Shown: positions 1 through 5,082 of the stretch, one piece after another
Layout of the letters: every line of letters begins with the position of its first letter
Position numbering within the stretch: position 1 is the stretch's first letter
Assembly: GCA_946630765.1 (NCBI GenBank)
Contig: CAMOZF010000156.1
Location: forward strand, 1-5,141
Source of the DNA: an uncultured Lachnospiraceae bacterium
GTDB lineage: Bacteria > Bacillota_A > Clostridia > Lachnospirales > Lachnospiraceae
Direction: 5' to 3'
Length of the DNA: 5,141 bases
Notes under the pieces: generated by a model
The model's input: the letters and a program-made list of their open reading frames with translations, nothing else
Database searches by the model: none
What the model was told of the DNA's origin: nothing
Position numbers and translations under genes: made by a program

Positions 1-1012
1 CGGAAACGGCCTTTGTGGCATTTCGGGTCAGAAGATAGGTCAGCGCCGAGCCGCCAAGAGACCAGGGCACGAGCCGGTCTGCCAGCGCAGCCGCACTGCT
101 TGCCGAAACGGATTTCAGCTTTTCGGACTCCTCGACCATCCGGATGATCCGGTCGTATCGGCCGGTGCCGGGGTTATTCGTGACCCTTGCGCGGATTTCG
201 CCTTCCTCAAGCACGGTTCCGGCATAGATCGGCGCCTCCTCGGTCTTTCGAACCGGCAGAGATTCCCCGGTGATCGCCGCCTGATTGACCGTACATTCTC
301 CGGAAAGGACCGCGCCGTCCAGCGGAATAATCTCGCCCGCCCGAAGGAGCATTGTATCGCCGATCCGTACGTCAGACACGCCGCTCAGGACTTCCTTACC
401 GTCCGCGCCGATCAGCCACACCTTGTCCACGTCAAGCGCCATCGTGCGCGCGAGATCCTCGAGGGATTTTCTGTGCGTCCACTCCTCCAGAATGTCGCCA
501 AGCTGCAGAAGGAACATCACCGAAGAAGCCGTCGAGAAATCACCGCGAAGTATCGATACCCCGATGGCCACGGCGTCCAGGAATTCCACCTTCAGCCGCC
601 CAGAACGCAGGGATTTCAGGCCCTTCAGGATGAATTTTGCGGCCTTCAGCACGGAAAGAACCCGCCGGACAGCTGTCGGCAGCAGAAGCTTTTTCGCAAA
701 ATGCACGATCACCCGGTTGGCAAGCTTCTCCTCATAATACCGGTTCAGTTCGCGTCCGGTGCGCTCGGGAACAAGCGCCTTTTTCTCGGGATCCGTGAAT
801 GAAAAGCCGGAAAGCGCGGCAATTACCGCGCTTCGCTCTCCTTCGTAACGGATGACGGCGTCGCAGGTCCGGTCAAAAACCTGAACCTTTGTGACGCCGG
901 GCACCGCCGCGATTGCATATTCAAGTGTATCTGCATCTGAAAGCGTCATCCGGCCGATGCAGGCATGGATCCGAAGTCTCCCCCGGGTCTCATGCAGAAT
1001 CTGACATTTCAT
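1..1012 (-). CDS. Heavy-metal-type (P1B-like) P-type ATPase, N-terminal 337 residues, cut by left edge
   Basis: This is the N-terminal part of a membrane pump that moves a metal cation using ATP. Residues 1-72 look like a ferredoxin-like HMA domain, with GRLRIH where a metal-binding copy would have GMxCxxC; no CxxC is present, only lone C3, C18 and C50. Residues about 110-140 are a basic amphipathic stretch ending GLKSLRSG. Hydrophobic segments follow at about 144-156 and 161-175, then the actuator domain, with the TGES dephosphorylation motif at 248-251 (AAITGESLPV). A further membrane segment starts near 315. The metal-binding membrane motif, DKTG phosphorylation site and ATP-binding domain lie outside the window. 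The wording (ILEEWT, RSLRSG, ADRLVP) recalls Bacillota ATPases related to mycobacterial CtpC, so Mn or Zn is possible, but the metal cannot be read here. The start ATG is 6 nt after the preceding gene, whose 3' end carries its GGAGG. Class is sure; metal is unknown. Confidence 0.93.
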   Translation of the reverse strand, partial: MKCQILHETRGRLRIHACIGRMTLSDADTLEYAIAAVPGVTKVQVFDRTCDAVIRYEGERSAVIAALSGFSFTDPEKKALVPERTGRELNRYYEEKLANRVIVHFAKKLLLPTAVRRVLSVLKAAKFILKGLKSLRSGRLKVEFLDAVAIGVSILRGDFSTASSVMFLLQLGDILEEWTHRKSLEDLARTMALDVDKVWLIGADGKEVLSGVSDVRIGDTMLLRAGEIIPLDGAVLSGECTVNQAAITGESLPVRKTEEAPIYAGTVLEEGEIRARVTNNPGTGRYDRIIRMVEESEKLKSVSASSAAALADRLVPWSLGGSALTYLLTRNATKAVS

Positions 1013-1018
1013 CGATGA

Positions 1019-1303
1019 TTAAGCCTCCGCTTCAGCCGAAGCGCCGGCCCCGTCTTCGATCACTTCCGCAGCCGCAGTTGCCTTGTCGGCCGCTTTCTTC
1101 TCGTTAATCGCCTTCGCGTCCTCAACAATATCCCCGCAGTTTTCACGAACCGCGGTCGCTGTCTTCAGCACCGAATCGCGCGCGCGAAGAACCGCCGCCG
1201 TAATATGCGTGTAGCATTTCTTCGCTTCCTTACTGCTTAAAATCTTAACACCGGCGGTTCCGAAAAGGACGCCGCCCGCAAAAATACCAAGTCCTGCAAG
1301 CAT
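1019..1303 (-). CDS. Small glycine-zipper membrane protein (DUF6110/DUF1490-like), partner of the P-type ATPase
   Basis: This 94-residue protein has one N-terminal membrane segment (residues 2-22) full of spaced glycines (G4, G6, G10, G11, G15, G18), giving GxxxG packing motifs. An amphipathic helical region follows (about 24-72, with SSKEAKK, AAVLRARDSV, VEDAKAINEKKA), then an Ala/Glu-rich tail with no obvious structure. It matches my memory of DUF6110 proteins that precede P-type ATPases in Clostridia. The layout also resembles mycobacterial DUF1490 (PacL) proteins, which scaffold and support Ctp metal-efflux ATPases. PacL1 binds metal through an acidic/His C-terminal motif. Here the tail has no His; the only possible thiol or imidazole ligands are C30, H33 and C56. 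A strong AGGGAGGG site at 1311-1318 lies 7 nt before the ATG and fixes the start. It is the first gene of a two-gene operon with the ATPase. The family call is fairly sure; the scaffold role is by analogy. Confidence 0.85.
   Translation of the reverse strand: MLAGLGIFAGGVLFGTAGVKILSSKEAKKCYTHITAAVLRARDSVLKTATAVRENCGDIVEDAKAINEKKAADKATAAAEVIEDGAGASAEAEA
1024..1028 (-). promoter_or_regulatory. Ribosome binding site of the P-type ATPase inside the upstream gene
   Basis: GGAGG on the minus strand lies in the last codons of the 94-residue membrane-protein gene, 11 nt before the ATPase ATG at 1012. The spacing is slightly long. No other purine-rich site is nearer, and the alternative ATG a few bases later (1007-1005) is in another frame. 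The site sits inside the upstream coding region and the intergenic gap is only 6 nt, so translation of the two genes is probably coupled. Confidence 0.6.
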
Positions 1304-1346
1304 CTTGTTTCCCTCCCTGAAATTCGTAAAGAATATATGCAGCCGA

Positions 1347-1359
1347 GGAGATAGTCTCC
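1347..1359. promoter_or_regulatory. Short palindrome in the leader of the metal-transport operon
   Basis: GGAGA-TAG-TCTCC is a perfect 5-bp inverted repeat with a 3-nt centre. It lies about 11-23 nt downstream of the predicted transcription start and well upstream of the ribosome binding site. It could be half of an operator for a metal-responsive repressor or a small leader hairpin. It does not match an MntR, Zur, CzrA or DtxR consensus that I can recognise, so no regulator is named. Confidence 0.3.
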
Positions 1360-1360
1360 G

Positions 1361-1382
1361 CTAACTACAGGCATTAGTATAG
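1361..1382. promoter_or_regulatory. Imperfect inverted repeat overlapping the -10 box of the metal operon
   Basis: The plus strand reads CTAACTA, 7 nt, then TAGTATAG. ACTA pairs with TAGT and the outer CTA pairs with TAG, with one extra A in the right arm. The repeat covers the -10 hexamer and the predicted transcription start, which is where a repressor would bind. The arms are short and AT-rich, so chance is a real alternative, partly because the TATACT box itself supplies one arm. Confidence 0.25.
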
Positions 1383-1404
1383 CACAGTTTGACGCGACTA
1401 ACAA
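1376..1404 (-). promoter_or_regulatory. Sigma-A-like promoter for the membrane protein and ATPase operon
   Basis: On the minus strand TTGTTA (1404-1399) and TATACT (1381-1376) are separated by exactly 17 bp. Transcription would begin near 1369, giving a leader of about 66 nt before the ATG at 1303. The promoter lies wholly in the gap after the serine hydrolase gene, so the metal-transport pair has its own start even though no clear terminator separates it from the gene upstream. Confidence 0.75.
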
Positions 1405-1427
1405 GCAGAATTATAAACTATTTGGCT

Positions 1428-2906
1428 TCAGCCCTTCATCCGCAGGGTTTCCTGCGCGAGGCTGTCCATCAGTCCGGCGCCTGCAGGAATCGAGGAACGC
1501 GCACTGATCGAAAGTCCGGCCTCGTCAAATGTAAAGATCAGGCGGGTGCCAGTCGCAGCCGAGGTGCAACGGGTCTCAATCACAAGCGTATCCGCCGCTG
1601 CCCAGCGCGCCGAAAATGCAGCTTCACAGCCGCAGAGTGTCTGCAGGCACATCGTTCCGGCAAAGGAAGCCGTAAGATCAAAGGCCCCATTATCCTGCAC
1701 GACCGAAACCTTCACCGAAGATTCCTCAAAGGAGAAGCCAAGAGACTGCAGATGCCCTTCATCCTTGATCGATGATCCGGCGCCGCCCATGATCGCGCCG
1801 AAGGAAGGCAGTTCCTTTTCCGCCGTAAAGCATTTTCCCTTAAGCTTCCGCTCCGAATCCCGGTTCCGAATGCCCCAGAGGACCGGAATCTCAAAAGATG
1901 CCTCGAACGCTCGAAGCTTTCCAAGCGCCTCCGGATTCTCCGGGAGCGGATTCTCCTGCATCGCAGGCACAATCGTATCAAAAAGATCGACGAGCAGGGT
2001 ATTTGCGTCGTTCGATGCGGAATTTACAACGATGGCCGCGTCTTCATTCGGCAGGATCACGGCGAACTGTCCGAATGCGCCGTCCGCGCGGAAGGAATCC
2101 GGCCAGGTGCAGCGCCAGAACTGGAAGCCATAGCCCTGCATCCACTCGCGCCAGTCGGTCTTGTAGACCTCGCTGACGGTCTCCACCTGCTTCGCGCCGG
2201 CCCGCTCGAACCAGCCCGCATTCAGGAGCTGTTCGCCTTCCCAGCAGCCCTTCTGAAGGACAAACTGGGCAAAACGCGCCATGGATTCCGGCGTCAGATA
2301 CATGCCTGCGCCGCCCATGTCCGTGCCGTCCGCAAGCTTCACGCAGCTGATCGGCGGAATGCCGATCTTGTCGAGAAGTCTGGGCTTCAGATATTCAGTC
2401 ACGTTCAGGCCGCTTCTTTTACGGACGATCGCTGCAAGCAGATTGGTGCCGGCCGTATTGTACTGATAGGTCGTGCCCGGCTTATAGGTGAATTCATGCG
2501 CAAGGAAGGCCCTGATCCAGTCCGCCGAACGATCGCGGATCTCATCCGCGTGGCCGCAGGTCATCGTGAGAAGGCTCCAGATATCCGCCTCCTTCAGATT
2601 GTCGGAAGGATTCTCGGGGCTCTCGTCCGGGAAGATATCGACAAGCTTCTCGTCAAGGGAAAGCAGTCCCTCCTGCTCCGCAAAGCCGACAGCCGTTGAT
2701 GTCAGGCTCTTGGAGAAGGAGAACAGAATGTGCGCCGCGTCCCTGTTGTAGGGCGCCCAATACGCCTCAAGGCAGCGTTTCTGATGCCGCAGGATCTGCA
2801 GCGAATGCATTTCGATCGAATGCTGCTTTTCCTTCTCGATAAAGGCCATGATGCTTTCCGAAGGAATCCCGAGTGCCTCCGGGGAGCAAGTTTCAAAACT
2901 GAACAT
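1428..2906 (-). CDS. Beta-lactamase-family (class C-like) serine hydrolase, cytoplasmic
   Basis: This 492-residue protein has the penicillin-binding/class C beta-lactamase fold used by many esterases, amidases and peptidases. The nucleophile motif SxxK is S63-F-S-K66, within LFSFSKSLTSTAVG. The Tyr motif is Y149-N150-T151 in YQYNTAGTNLL, and the third motif region is ADGAFGQF near 274-281. Family features such as LLSLDEKLVDIFPDE (81-95) and MGGAGMYLTPESMARFAQF (197-215) are present. Residues from about 330 on form a separate C-terminal region of strand-like, Gly/Ser/Ala-rich sequence with no catalytic motif. There is no signal peptide or membrane segment, which argues against a role as a cell-wall enzyme or secreted beta-lactamase. 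AGGAGG at 2913-2918, 6 nt before the ATG, fixes the start. The gene follows the dehydrogenase by 20 nt and is very probably co-transcribed with it. The substrate is unknown; the fold assignment is secure. Confidence 0.93.
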   Translation of the reverse strand: MFSFETCSPEALGIPSESIMAFIEKEKQHSIEMHSLQILRHQKRCLEAYWAPYNRDAAHILFSFSKSLTSTAVGFAEQEGLLSLDEKLVDIFPDESPENPSDNLKEADIWSLLTMTCGHADEIRDRSADWIRAFLAHEFTYKPGTTYQYNTAGTNLLAAIVRKRSGLNVTEYLKPRLLDKIGIPPISCVKLADGTDMGGAGMYLTPESMARFAQFVLQKGCWEGEQLLNAGWFERAGAKQVETVSEVYKTDWREWMQGYGFQFWRCTWPDSFRADGAFGQFAVILPNEDAAIVVNSASNDANTLLVDLFDTIVPAMQENPLPENPEALGKLRAFEASFEIPVLWGIRNRDSERKLKGKCFTAEKELPSFGAIMGGAGSSIKDEGHLQSLGFSFEESSVKVSVVQDNGAFDLTASFAGTMCLQTLCGCEAAFSARWAAADTLVIETRCTSAATGTRLIFTFDEAGLSISARSSIPAGAGLMDSLAQETLRMKG

Positions 2907-2926
2907 AGAATACCTCCTGTAGTTCT

Positions 2927-3964
2927 TTATTTCTGCACATCAATAATCACTTTCATCGTCTTCTCCCGGTTCTCGTCGATATACCGGTAGGCCTGCAAAA
3001 ATTCCTCAAAGGGGAATTTTTTGGAAATCAGCGGCTTCAGCTGAACCTTTCCTTCCTGCACGAGACGGATCGCTTCGATGTAATCTTCGTTCCGGTACAT
3101 CATCGTCGTATTCAGGTCGAGCTCGTGATCGTTCAGCACCGCAAGATCCACGACTGCCTTCTTTCCAAAGACCGCCACCAGAATGATCATGCTGCCCTTC
3201 CTGGCATTCTGGATCGCCTGATCCATTGTCAGGTCGGTTCCCGCGCACTCGTAGATCACATCCGCCTTGTCCGGTCCGAAGCACTCAAGAAAAGCCTCCG
3301 AAAAATCATGGGTTTTGGTATTGACACAGACGTCGATTCCGACCTCCGCCGCTTTCTGCAGGCGGATATCCGAAATGTCCGTGATCATCACCTTTGCCGC
3401 GCCCTTTCCTTTCGCGGTCTGAGCAACCAGTATGCCGATCGGACCCGCGCCGAGTACGCAGATATTCTTTCCTTCCACGCCGCCGGCCTGCCGGATCGCG
3501 TGAACCGCAACGGCGAGCGGCTCGATCATCGCCCCCTCTTCGTAACTCATGTCCGCAGGAAGATGCGTCACCTTCGATTGGTCCACACAGAAGAAGCGCG
3601 AGGCGGTTCCTGTCGTCTGGAATCCCATGACCTTCAGCTTCTCGCAGAGATTGTACTTTCCGTGACGGCAGGGGTAGCATTTGCCGCACACAACCTGCGG
3701 CTGAATCGTCACCTTGTCTCCCGGCTCAAAGTCCGTGACGCCCTCCCCTGTTTTCTCGATCACCCCGGACACCTCGTGTCCCTGCGTGACCGGGTAGGAC
3801 GTGAAGGGATGTGTGCCGTGATAGACGTGAATATCCGATCCGCAGATCCCGATATTGACGATCTTGACGAGCACCTCTCCCCTTCCCGGCTCCGGAACCG
3901 GGACATTTCGAAATTCAATCTGACCGGGCGCAGTCATTACTTCCTGCAGCATCATTTTATCCAT
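2927..3964 (-). CDS. Zinc-dependent medium-chain dehydrogenase (sorbitol/threonine dehydrogenase type)
   Basis: This 345-residue protein, normal for the family, oxidises a secondary alcohol or polyol with a nicotinamide cofactor. The N-terminal catalytic domain carries the active-site zinc ligands C41 (GICGSDIH), H63-E64 (GHEVSG) and probably E148 (IEPLAVAVH). The structural zinc site is complete: C93, C96, C99 and C107. The Rossmann domain has GAGPIG at 172-177 and an acidic residue at the end of the second strand (D196 in VMITDIS), which favours NAD over NADP. The C-terminus returns to the catalytic fold (KFPFEEFLQAYRYIDE). The pattern fits L-iditol/sorbitol 2-dehydrogenase, L-threonine 3-dehydrogenase or a sugar-acid dehydrogenase; the sequence alone does not choose, so no symbol is given. 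AAAGGAGG at 3973-3980 lies 8 nt before the ATG. M4 and M5 are alternative starts but are further from the site. It is the first gene of a two-gene unit with the serine hydrolase. Confidence 0.95.
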   Translation of the reverse strand: MDKMMLQEVMTAPGQIEFRNVPVPEPGRGEVLVKIVNIGICGSDIHVYHGTHPFTSYPVTQGHEVSGVIEKTGEGVTDFEPGDKVTIQPQVVCGKCYPCRHGKYNLCEKLKVMGFQTTGTASRFFCVDQSKVTHLPADMSYEEGAMIEPLAVAVHAIRQAGGVEGKNICVLGAGPIGILVAQTAKGKGAAKVMITDISDIRLQKAAEVGIDVCVNTKTHDFSEAFLECFGPDKADVIYECAGTDLTMDQAIQNARKGSMIILVAVFGKKAVVDLAVLNDHELDLNTTMMYRNEDYIEAIRLVQEGKVQLKPLISKKFPFEEFLQAYRYIDENREKTMKVIIDVQK

Positions 3965-4011
3965 AATTCAGGCCTCCTTTACCGGTGTTTTCACGAATGA
4001 TTCTTTCCTTC

Positions 4012-4040
4012 AGAATAATCCTGCAATTCCGAAATGTCAA
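4012..4040 (-). promoter_or_regulatory. Near-consensus sigma-A promoter for the dehydrogenase and serine hydrolase genes
   Basis: On the minus strand TTGACA (4040-4035, perfect -35) and TATTCT (4017-4012) are separated by 17 bp. The predicted start is near 4005, with a leader of about 41 nt to the ATG at 3964. The -35 box lies just past the stop codon of the alpha/beta hydrolase, so the dehydrogenase has its own promoter in the 82-nt gap. No terminator lies in that gap, so read-through from the hydrolase transcript is also expected. Confidence 0.8.
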
Positions 4041-4048
4041 GGAATTTC
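4023..4048. promoter_or_regulatory. Inverted repeat flanking the -35 box (candidate operator)
   Basis: The plus strand reads GCAATTCC, 10 nt, then GGAATTTC. The arms are inverted repeats with 7 of 8 matches. The -35 hexamer sits between them and the outer arm reaches into the stop codon of the alpha/beta hydrolase gene. A dimeric repressor or activator bound here would directly control the promoter at 4012-4040. The geometry is suggestive, but no known consensus was recognised. Confidence 0.4.
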
Positions 4049-4889
4049 ACGGCTTTACCGCTGTGTAAATCCGCCCGTTTTCCGTCCAGTTTCTGTAGAA
4101 ATGCTCCGCCTCGTCGGCCATCTCCTCATAGATATCGAGGTTATGGCCGAATCCGCTGTAAATCACCAGCTTGCAGTTTTTCAGATTCTCCGCCGAGCGC
4201 ACCATGAGGTCCGGTCTGGAAATGAAGTCCTCCGTGCCGCCGAGGATCAGCACCGGCGTCTCAATCTTCTTCAGTGCGGCAATCAGCGCCTCCTCCGAGC
4301 CAAGAGATGCGAGCGGCCGGCCGTACTGGATATTCTGCGAAAGCGGATCATTGTAGATCTGATCATAGTCCGGCGCTTTTCGGCGCGCTGCATCCGCCTC
4401 CTCTTCCCTTTTCCGGCGCGCAAGAAGGGCCGGATCATCTGTCGGCATGGTCATCGGCTTCGGCTCCACGAGGCCCAGTTCAAGCATTTTCTTATAGGAC
4501 ATTGCGCCCTCGGCCAGACTGTGCGGACCAGGAACGACGGCAAAGAAGCATTCGACCCGTTCCGGGAAGTTCAGCACGACATGCCAGCCGGTTCCGGCGC
4601 CGTGAGAAGCGCCCGAGTAAGAGAAACGCTGTATTCCCTTGTAATCTGCGAAGTCAATCACATCCTCCGCGAACTTATCATACCAGTGTCCAGGATAGTC
4701 CGCCGTGATATGCTCGGAGCGGCCGAATCCGCGATTGGTAAGAAGAAACACATGGAACCCGCGGCGGGCCATTTCCTTTTCAAAAGAATTCTCGCCATGT
4801 CCGATCTGGGTGCAGAGCAGGTACCTGTCCCCGCTTCCGTACTCCTCATAGTAGATCTTCTGCCCTTCCCTGTTTTCAAATGTCGGCAT
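4047..4889 (-). CDS. Alpha/beta hydrolase (esterase/lactonase-like)
   Basis: This 280-residue soluble enzyme has the alpha/beta-hydrolase fold and a complete apparent triad. The nucleophile elbow is G93-A-S95-H-G97 (YSGASHGAG), the acid is probably D221 (LILGGTEDFISRPD), and the base is H249 (SGFGHNLDIY). The oxyanion-hole region near 28-35 reads QIGHGENSF in place of the usual HGxP, and the second strand carries LLTNRGFGRSEH, as in esterases and dehalogenase-like members. A lid between about 125 and 195 holds a strongly charged run around 158-172 (RRKREEEADAARRK). No signal peptide is present. AAAGGAG at 4896-4902, 6 nt before the ATG, supports the start. It has its own strong promoter, and the dehydrogenase unit follows after 82 nt. 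A carboxylesterase, lactonase or C-C hydrolase is possible; the substrate cannot be read from the motifs. Confidence 0.93.
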   Translation of the reverse strand: MPTFENREGQKIYYEEYGSGDRYLLCTQIGHGENSFEKEMARRGFHVFLLTNRGFGRSEHITADYPGHWYDKFAEDVIDFADYKGIQRFSYSGASHGAGTGWHVVLNFPERVECFFAVVPGPHSLAEGAMSYKKMLELGLVEPKPMTMPTDDPALLARRKREEEADAARRKAPDYDQIYNDPLSQNIQYGRPLASLGSEEALIAALKKIETPVLILGGTEDFISRPDLMVRSAENLKNCKLVIYSGFGHNLDIYEEMADEAEHFYRNWTENGRIYTAVKP

Positions 4890-4911
4890 AAAGCGCTCCT
4901 TTCTTCGTCAT

Positions 4912-4927
4912 GCTGCCGTCCGGCAGC
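4912..4927 (-). other. Stable hairpin in the leader of the alpha/beta hydrolase mRNA
   Basis: GCTGCC, 4 nt, GGCAGC forms a perfect GC-rich stem (7 bp as an inverted repeat with a 2-nt centre). It lies about 15-30 nt after the predicted transcription start and 10 nt upstream of the ribosome binding site. No U-tract follows, so it is not an intrinsic terminator. It may protect the 5' end, be bound by a protein, or be a DNA operator. Confidence 0.45.
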
Positions 4928-4947
4928 CGATCAGCGGTTATAAGTCA

Positions 4948-4976
4948 ATTATATCTGTTTTTCCGGAAAATGTCAC
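4948..4976 (-). promoter_or_regulatory. Near-consensus sigma-A promoter for the alpha/beta hydrolase
   Basis: On the minus strand GTGACA (4976-4971) and a perfect TATAAT (4953-4948) are separated by 17 bp. The predicted start is near 4941, with a leader of about 52 nt to the ATG at 4889. It lies directly downstream of the terminator that closes the preceding gene, so it starts a new transcription unit. Confidence 0.82.
4959..4970. promoter_or_regulatory. Perfect 12-bp palindrome in the promoter spacer (candidate operator)
   Basis: TTTTCCGGAAAA is self-complementary and occupies most of the spacer just downstream of the -35 box of the alpha/beta hydrolase promoter. A repressor bound there would block RNA polymerase. 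Part of it, with the adjoining -35, recurs at the dehydrogenase promoter. No named regulator consensus was recognised. Confidence 0.45.
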
Positions 4977-5005
4977 TCTTAATAAAATGGATCATCGTAA
5001 AATAT

Positions 5006-5051
5006 AAAAGACTCCTGACCAGGATAATTTTATCAAGATCAGGAGTCTTTT
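5006..5051 (-). terminator. Intrinsic terminator after the right-edge gene, usable on both strands
   Basis: AAAAGACTCCTGA and TCAGGAGTCTTTT form a perfect 13-bp inverted repeat around a 20-nt loop, which itself holds a small GATAA-TT-TTATC hairpin. On the minus strand the stem ends in TCTTTTATATTTT, a good U-rich tract. On the plus strand it ends in CTTTTT. It starts about 31 nt after the stop codon of the partial gene at the right edge and lies before the alpha/beta hydrolase promoter, so its natural role is to end the upstream minus-strand transcript. Confidence 0.88.
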
Positions 5052-5082
5052 TACCAACTTCGTTTTATCAGCAAATCCTTCG

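Noticed and set aside
285..802. Overlapping plus-strand frames opposite the P-type ATPase
   Set aside because: The minus strand is open throughout and carries the TGES motif and membrane segments; the plus-strand products have low-complexity Ser/Arg composition.
1408..1420. Second TATAAT-like box (minus strand TTATAATT) after the serine hydrolase stop
   Set aside because: No acceptable -35 hexamer lies about 17 bp upstream of it, whereas the TTGTTA/TATACT pair nearby is well formed.
1424..1433. GGCTTCAGCC self-complementary site at the end of the serine hydrolase gene, as a terminator
   Set aside because: The stem is only 3-4 bp and no U-tract follows, so it cannot be called an intrinsic terminator. 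The serine hydrolase unit has no visible terminator in the 124-nt gap.
1546..2133. Plus-strand open frame of 195 codons opposite the serine hydrolase
   Set aside because: It is a Ser/Arg/Pro-rich shadow translation with no motif and no convincing ribosome binding site.
3125..4000. Long plus-strand open frame (291 codons) antisense to the dehydrogenase
   Set aside because: The minus-strand frame has complete zinc and Rossmann motifs and a strong ribosome binding site. The plus-strand product is rich in Arg, His and Leu with no family features, as expected opposite a GC-rich gene.
4876..4911. Twelve-codon upstream open frame overlapping the start of the alpha/beta hydrolase
   Set aside because: Its ATG has no ribosome binding site, and the AAAGGAG within it is placed correctly for the main start; it is probably chance.
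4101..4943. Plus-strand open frame of 280 codons antisense to the alpha/beta hydrolase
   Set aside because: It covers the promoter and leader of the hydrolase, has no recognisable domain and is a shadow of the real gene.
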